Shown: positions 59,468 to 64,000 of the stretch, piece after piece | Layout of the letters: every line of letters starts with the position of its first letter | Numbering within the stretch: position 1 is the stretch's first letter | Notes under the pieces: generated by a model | What the model saw: the letters and a program-made list of their open reading frames with translations, nothing else | Told to the model about the DNA's origin: nothing | Databases searched by the model: none | Program-made: the position numbers and the translations under genes | Assembly (NCBI GenBank): GCA_036645955.1 | Contig: JAVXND010000004.1 | Coordinates: 1-64,000, forward strand | Reading direction: 5' to 3' | Source of the DNA: Limiplasma sp036645955 | GTDB taxonomy: Bacteria; Bacillota; Clostridia; Christensenellales; Aristaeellaceae | Length of the DNA stretch: 64,000 nt

Positions 59468-62227
59468 TTACCGTTTTTCTCGCGCCCTTTTGGCCTCTAG
59501 CAAAGCATCCGCTGTTTGTGCGGCCGCTTGCTTGCGTGCCTGTTCCTCCGCCTGCCTCCGATCGCGCTTTCGCACAGCCCTGTTCTTCTGAACCGTTTCC
59601 TCCGCCGCACTAGCGGTGCCTGTCTTTTCGCTCTCTGGCTTCTTTTCTTTACCCGTCCAGCGCTTCCACAGCTTGGCGGCTTCCTCCTCCCAAGGCAATT
59701 TGCGAAGCGCAATGTCTAAAAGAAGCAAGAGCATCGCAAGCGCACAGAGCCATGGAAGCATTTGCTTGCGTGCCTTCGCCATAGGAATGGGCGTGTTCCA
59801 CAGCCCATCCTCCAGGGCAAGCTCTTTGCCGCCCGTTTGCTCGCTGAGCGCGGCCAAATGCATTCCTTCCGTGCTCCGCAGGTCATATTCCTGTGCAAAG
59901 CCCTTCACGGCTCCGCTTTCCTGTGAACGTACCCCTGTATCCCCCATGGTTTGTGTTACGCGCAGTGTATACACGCCCTGCTGGGCGGCCAATGCTTCGC
60001 CCTCAAAAACCCCTGGTTCCACCTCGCTCAACGGAAGCTTCTGCTCCTTGCCCTCTGGCGAAACCACGGTTGCCATGGTCACAAGCTCCGACAATTCCGT
60101 TCCTTGCTCGCTTTCGTTTGCCGTTGCCTGTTCATCCACCGTATAGGTAAGGGTCATTTGGTCGTTGGCTATGGAAGCGGAAAGGGTGCCTTCACGCTGT
60201 GCTGACGGCAATACCTTCGCCACCATACCGCCAAAGAAATTGGGGCCCTGCTCCCAGCGCAAATAGTTTTCGCTCCACGCGCCCTCAGCGTCGCTCGTCC
60301 ATGCCAGCACTTTTCCCGCGCCTACGTTCCACCACGCCAGCAACGGATCTTCACGATCGCTTGTAAGCGCCACATTTGCAGTGGATTTTTCAACCGTGCT
60401 TAAATAGCCGTTCAGCATTGGCAAACCCTCATAAGCCGTAAGGGCTGAATTTTCTGTTATGAGCGGCGTGAAGCTTCGGTTTTGAACATAGCTTCCACCC
60501 GCCAGCATGGTTTCCTTTGTAAAGATTTTGGGGATGTTATCAAATTCGTTTGCTTCATAGGCTCGCCCGCCGCCAAGGGTGGACAGCAGCTTCATCAGCT
60601 GTGCATTCGCATCGGAGCCCACCGCCACGGTGGTAAGCGTAATGCCTGATTTGCTCATGGCCAACGCAATTTTTTCAAACCCCACATCCCCAGGTTGGCC
60701 GTCCGAAAGAAAAATCATATGCTTTTGCGGTGTGTTTGTCTCTCTTAATGTATCCAATGCCAAGCTGAGCGGCGAATAAAACGCCGTTCCCCCATCCGCA
60801 CGGAGGGTTCCAATCAAGCTTTGTACAGCGCTCACATTTGCGGCGCTTTGGAAGGGAACCACCCATTTTGCGGCATCGTCAAAGCCAATCACCCCAATTT
60901 GATCCTGCGCTCCAAGCACCTCCACCGCGCGGAGCGCCGCTTCCTTGGCCACTTCAATGCGGGAGGTACCATACTGTCCCATGGTCATGCTCCCCGATTT
61001 ATCAATGGCAATGATGAGCGAAAGCGCAGGCATTTGCAATTTGTTGCGCACGTCAATGTTGACTGGCAGCAGCGCTTCTAAAATGCTTCCGCGATAACCG
61101 CCCAGTGCATAGCTGCTATCCCCGCCCAAAACGCAAAGCCCGCGCCCCAATGTGCGCACGGCGGCATCCAGCGCCTGCCATTGCGCCGCAGTAGCCATGT
61201 CAATGTCAATGTTGTTGAGCACAACCGCATCGTAGCTCAAGTAACCGTCAGCATTTGAGGGCAATTCCGCAGGGCTTAACAGGTTCACCTTCATGCCTGT
61301 TGCATCCAACAGCCTGCGCACGTCGGCATTTTGCGAAACCAGCAAAACATTGGGCGCACCCAATACACGCGCGTAGGCGCTCGCGTTGTTATTTCGGCTT
61401 TGAGCATCTCCTTGGCACATCAGCTTTGCTTCATAGTTAACAACGCCCGTTTTTTGAGCAACCTCGGAAAATGCAAAGCGGTTTTCCCCTTTTTGAAGTG
61501 AAACCTCACGCGTAGCGGTGATTTCCCCATTTTGATAGAGTGCAAGCGTGCCGCTCATTTCGCTGTTTGCATCAATCAACACCTGCAATGAAATGCTTTG
61601 CCCCAGATAAGCCTCTTTGGGCGCAAGCAGTTCGCTCATTTGCGCATCCTTTTCTTGAGCGTTGGCAAAGGAAAGCGTATCCACATGCAAGCCATGCGCG
61701 TTTAACAAACGGACGGTGGAAGTGCTCGCCACCGCCTGATCATCGCTTAACACTGTAATACCGCCTGCGCCTTCTGATGGCATCAGGGCACTGGCCAAGA
61801 GCAGTGCATCGTCCAGCAGGCTGGCTGTACCGCCTACGGCCGCATGTGCGCCTGTAAACGCGGGGTTTTCTTGCAGGGGAACCTCCACCATGGCATTTTG
61901 TCCAAAGGCGATCACCCCCGCCTCCTGCCCTGCGGGGAGCTCTGCAAGCGCGGTTTTGAGCTTGCTTTGCATGCTTTGCCTTTGTGCCGCAGTCGAATCC
62001 GATACATCCAACAGCACCCAGCGCGTTACCCTGCCCGACGCAATCAAAACAGAGGGTGCCGCAATGGCCAGCACCAATAGAACGGTTAGCAACAGCCGCA
62101 TCCAAAGGGATACCCGCCGCTTGAGTGAAGGCGCGCGGGTGCGGGTTCTGCGGTCAATCAGCACAACCGCAATCAGCCCTACGGGAATCAACAGTAACGC
62201 CCAAGGGTAGGTAAAATCAAGCCCCAC
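59468..62227 (-). CDS. BatA-like double von Willebrand A membrane protein
   Basis: A 919-residue protein; GTG start 9 bases after GGAGG and overlapping the upstream gene by 11 bases. Two N-terminal membrane segments (about 8-24 and 43-62) precede a VWA domain with DVSDS (74-78), then a beta-sandwich. A glutamine-amidotransferase-like segment (about 290-390: VLGGDSSYALGGY) follows. A second VWA domain has DKSGS (409-413) and SDGQPGDVG. A C-terminal membrane segment (LPWLCALAMLLLLLDIALR) and a highly charged tail end the protein. Both metal sites keep DxSxS. Such proteins often work with MoxR ATPases; none is in the window. Confidence 0.85.
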   Translation of the reverse strand: MGLDFTYPWALLLIPVGLIAVVLIDRRTRTRAPSLKRRVSLWMRLLLTVLLVLAIAAPSVLIASGRVTRWVLLDVSDSTAAQRQSMQSKLKTALAELPAGQEAGVIAFGQNAMVEVPLQENPAFTGAHAAVGGTASLLDDALLLASALMPSEGAGGITVLSDDQAVASTSTVRLLNAHGLHVDTLSFANAQEKDAQMSELLAPKEAYLGQSISLQVLIDANSEMSGTLALYQNGEITATREVSLQKGENRFAFSEVAQKTGVVNYEAKLMCQGDAQSRNNNASAYARVLGAPNVLLVSQNADVRRLLDATGMKVNLLSPAELPSNADGYLSYDAVVLNNIDIDMATAAQWQALDAAVRTLGRGLCVLGGDSSYALGGYRGSILEALLPVNIDVRNKLQMPALSLIIAIDKSGSMTMGQYGTSRIEVAKEAALRAVEVLGAQDQIGVIGFDDAAKWVVPFQSAANVSAVQSLIGTLRADGGTAFYSPLSLALDTLRETNTPQKHMIFLSDGQPGDVGFEKIALAMSKSGITLTTVAVGSDANAQLMKLLSTLGGGRAYEANEFDNIPKIFTKETMLAGGSYVQNRSFTPLITENSALTAYEGLPMLNGYLSTVEKSTANVALTSDREDPLLAWWNVGAGKVLAWTSDAEGAWSENYLRWEQGPNFFGGMVAKVLPSAQREGTLSASIANDQMTLTYTVDEQATANESEQGTELSELVTMATVVSPEGKEQKLPLSEVEPGVFEGEALAAQQGVYTLRVTQTMGDTGVRSQESGAVKGFAQEYDLRSTEGMHLAALSEQTGGKELALEDGLWNTPIPMAKARKQMLPWLCALAMLLLLLDIALRKLPWEEEAAKLWKRWTGKEKKPESEKTGTASAAEETVQKNRAVRKRDRRQAEEQARKQAAAQTADALLEAKRAREKR

Positions 62228-64000
62228 GACGGCTCACCTCCCATTCCAGCAGCAGCACCACAAAGCAGAGCAACAGGATAAGCGGCGTCCATTCACGCCC
62301 CGCTCCCTGCGCGGGCGCTTGCGCGTGAGCCTGCGCCGTTTGCGGCGGAGCCACGCTGTTTGTATCGCTTTCCTCGGGCGGAATATGCAGCGCAAAAGCC
62401 GTTTGCCTTGTGCTTCCGTCCGCATAGGCTTCCTCAAGCGTATAGAGCCCAATTTCGTCCGTATCGGTAAGTGCTTGCCCCACCAGCGCCGCTTTTTTGC
62501 CCGACGGGGTATTCACATTGGCGGATATGGTGCGCTCGTTCAGCTTTGGCACAATGGTGTTGCCGCAGTTCGCCTGCACCGCCGCCTCTAAGCTATCAGG
62601 CAGTAGGTAATGGAGCAGATTTTGCATCAGCACTGGAAAATCTGCCTGCAGGGGCAGGTTGCTGTCATGCAAATCAAAGCCCAGCACGGCGGCGCGGCGC
62701 GCATCCTGCTCATTGATGGATAAAAGCGCATTGCCTTGGGTTTCCAGCACCTTATGCCCCCCACGCACGGGCTGATACGCTCTGATCGCAATGCTTGTCA
62801 GCAACAAATTTTCGCAGATTGCCTGCGCGTTTTTGTCCGTGCCTGCGCGGAGCGTGCCAACCATTGTGCTCTGCTTCCCAACCGACAAGCCCAATAGCTC
62901 ACGGCTTGGTGCAATGGCCAGAACCGCGCCTGTTTCAGGCCATTTTTCAGGCGTTAACCCATCGTAAACATACAAGTCAAAGCCGTCAGCCGCTTCTGCA
63001 TCCGCCTTTGCGGCCTTGACAACCGTTAGCCCTGCCCGCAGTGCCAAAGCATGCTCCAAAAAAACATTGCCCTGCGTTACCAACAGCGCTTGATTGCCTA
63101 CAGGCGCTTGCACAGCCGCATAACGCGCGTCATCCTCGGGCAATGCATCTGCCTGTGAAAAGCGCACGGTTACACGGCTTGCATTGGCAGGTGCCAAAAA
63201 GTGAACGCTTTGCTTGGCATTTTCAGGGAGAGCTATGGTGCGCAAATCACACAATACGCCATCTGCATAGCATTCCATTTCAGCGTTTGTTTCAGCGCCT
63301 AGGTTCTGCACCTGCGCAAATGCGGAAACACCTTCTTCGCCACGGCTTAAACGCAACGAAAGAATGCTTCGGTTGGGTGTGGGCTTGCCTGCCGTGAGTA
63401 CATTCACCGTGGGACTTGCCGCAACGTAGCGATCGGATAGCACATAAATTTGCAAATCAGGCAAATCACGCTGCATGGCAAGTGCAAGCGCAACCGCACC
63501 CTCCACATCTGCCGATGAATTCTGTGCCTGCAAGCCCCTGATCGCGCCGCGCACCGCCGCCAAATCTCGTGAGCGCACAAGGGTCTGCGAAAAATGCTCG
63601 CCCGCCGCAAGCACCGTTATGGCGTTTTCTTCATGAAAGCCATTGAGCATTTGATAGGCCTGCTCCTTGGCGCTGTCTAAGCGGGTATGCCCTTCGGTAA
63701 TGGTTTTCATGCTTGCGGACAAGTCAAACACCAGCACCGCTTCCCCTTGTACCCCGCCAACGGCGGCGGGGCGCATGAGTGCAATCGACAAAAGCACCAC
63801 CAGCAAAAGCTGTAACCAAAGCAACAGCTTGCTTCTAAGCCTCTGAAAGGGCTTGCTCGCCCTAAAGGGTTCCTCCGCCCTGCGCCAAAGCAGAAGGCTC
63901 GGCACGGGTGTGCGCTTGGCTCGTTTGCGCAGCAGATAAAGCGCAATCACAGGCAGCAAGCCCAGCAAAGCCCATGCGCCAGCGGGGTTCAACCATTGCA
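62217..64000 (-). CDS. BatA-like von Willebrand A membrane protein (start at window edge)
   Basis: About 594 residues are visible. The frame can begin at TTG 63992, but the residues before it (Q-W-L-N-P-A-G) match the usual start of this family, and the last two bases of the window (TG on the minus strand) complete an NTG codon whose first base lies outside. So the start is probably one base beyond 64000. An N-terminal BatA segment (LNPAGAWALLGLLPVIALYL), a second membrane segment, and a VWA domain with DLSAS (about 93-97) are followed by a long extracellular part with beta-sandwich and GATase-like segments and a final membrane segment. Paralogue and operon partner of the next gene. Confidence 0.85.
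   Translation of the reverse strand, partial: QWLNPAGAWALLGLLPVIALYLLRKRAKRTPVPSLLLWRRAEEPFRASKPFQRLRSKLLLWLQLLLVVLLSIALMRPAAVGGVQGEAVLVFDLSASMKTITEGHTRLDSAKEQAYQMLNGFHEENAITVLAAGEHFSQTLVRSRDLAAVRGAIRGLQAQNSSADVEGAVALALAMQRDLPDLQIYVLSDRYVAASPTVNVLTAGKPTPNRSILSLRLSRGEEGVSAFAQVQNLGAETNAEMECYADGVLCDLRTIALPENAKQSVHFLAPANASRVTVRFSQADALPEDDARYAAVQAPVGNQALLVTQGNVFLEHALALRAGLTVVKAAKADAEAADGFDLYVYDGLTPEKWPETGAVLAIAPSRELLGLSVGKQSTMVGTLRAGTDKNAQAICENLLLTSIAIRAYQPVRGGHKVLETQGNALLSINEQDARRAAVLGFDLHDSNLPLQADFPVLMQNLLHYLLPDSLEAAVQANCGNTIVPKLNERTISANVNTPSGKKAALVGQALTDTDEIGLYTLEEAYADGSTRQTAFALHIPPEESDTNSVAPPQTAQAHAQAPAQGAGREWTPLILLLCFVVLLLEWEVSRRGA

Noticed and set aside
58196..59500. Plus-strand frame of 434 codons
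   Set aside because: Antisense to the trpB-like gene with intact PLP site.

Overview
The window looks like chromosomal DNA of a Gram-positive, probably clostridial (Bacillota) bacterium of roughly 50% GC, judged by eye. The grounds are strong AGGAGG-type ribosome sites, classical sigma-A promoters (TTGACA-N17-TATAAT), a YesM/YesN-like and an AgrC/LytTR-like two-component system, a FolT-type ECF transporter component, an Obg-YhbY pair, a CotH-like protein, and secreted proteins with LysM, SH3 and peptidoglycan-binding repeats. No rRNA or tRNA gene was found. The genus cannot be decided from this sequence alone.

Layout. 0.2-5 kb: a large secreted SH3/peptidoglycan-binding protein with a structured leader, a zinc-ribbon membrane protein, and a LysM protein with a Pro-rich linker. 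5-10 kb: a minus-strand run folT-nth-obg-yhbY-(PD-(D/E)XK-like)-SNF2 helicase. 10-14.3 kb: polysaccharide polymerase/ligase, a priming glycosyl-phosphate transferase, and a Cys-rich protein. 14.4-19.4 kb: a plus-strand operon of CotH kinase-like, DUF4956 and VTC-domain proteins. 19.4-26.1 kb: a complete Wadjet (jetABCD) anti-plasmid operon. 26.1-36.8 kb: an AgrC-like kinase with a LytTR regulator and no agrBD, followed by secreted proteins: a polysaccharide deacetylase, two long proteins with an extra N-terminal region joined to a solute-binding-like region, a short paralogue, and hypotheticals. Part of this block is visibly AT-richer than its neighbours. 36.8-41.5 kb: kdpFABC plus a 33-codon membrane peptide. 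41.6-44.4 kb: a repeat-rich zone around an ECF sigma/anti-sigma pair. 44.5-57.9 kb: an alpha-glucoside utilisation locus (GH65 phosphorylase, MFS carrier, metallohydrolase, ABC importer, two-component system, GH13 glucosidase). 58-64 kb: a TrpB2-type enzyme and two BatA-like von Willebrand A proteins.

How the parts work together. In the sugar locus, a YesM-like kinase and AraC-type regulator probably act through a 23-bp motif found at both the importer promoter and the glucosidase promoter. The LytTR regulator probably acts on three direct repeats upstream of the deacetylase gene. The ECF sigma factor appears to drive its own promoter.

The observations most worth following are: a structured leader present in two copies (2930-3013 and 33370-33485); the secreted two-part protein cluster beside the orphan AgrC/LytTR pair; the composite 22-bp repeat/palindrome elements; and the nuclease-helicase pair inside the obg operon. 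All family assignments come from reading the sequence, without database searches.
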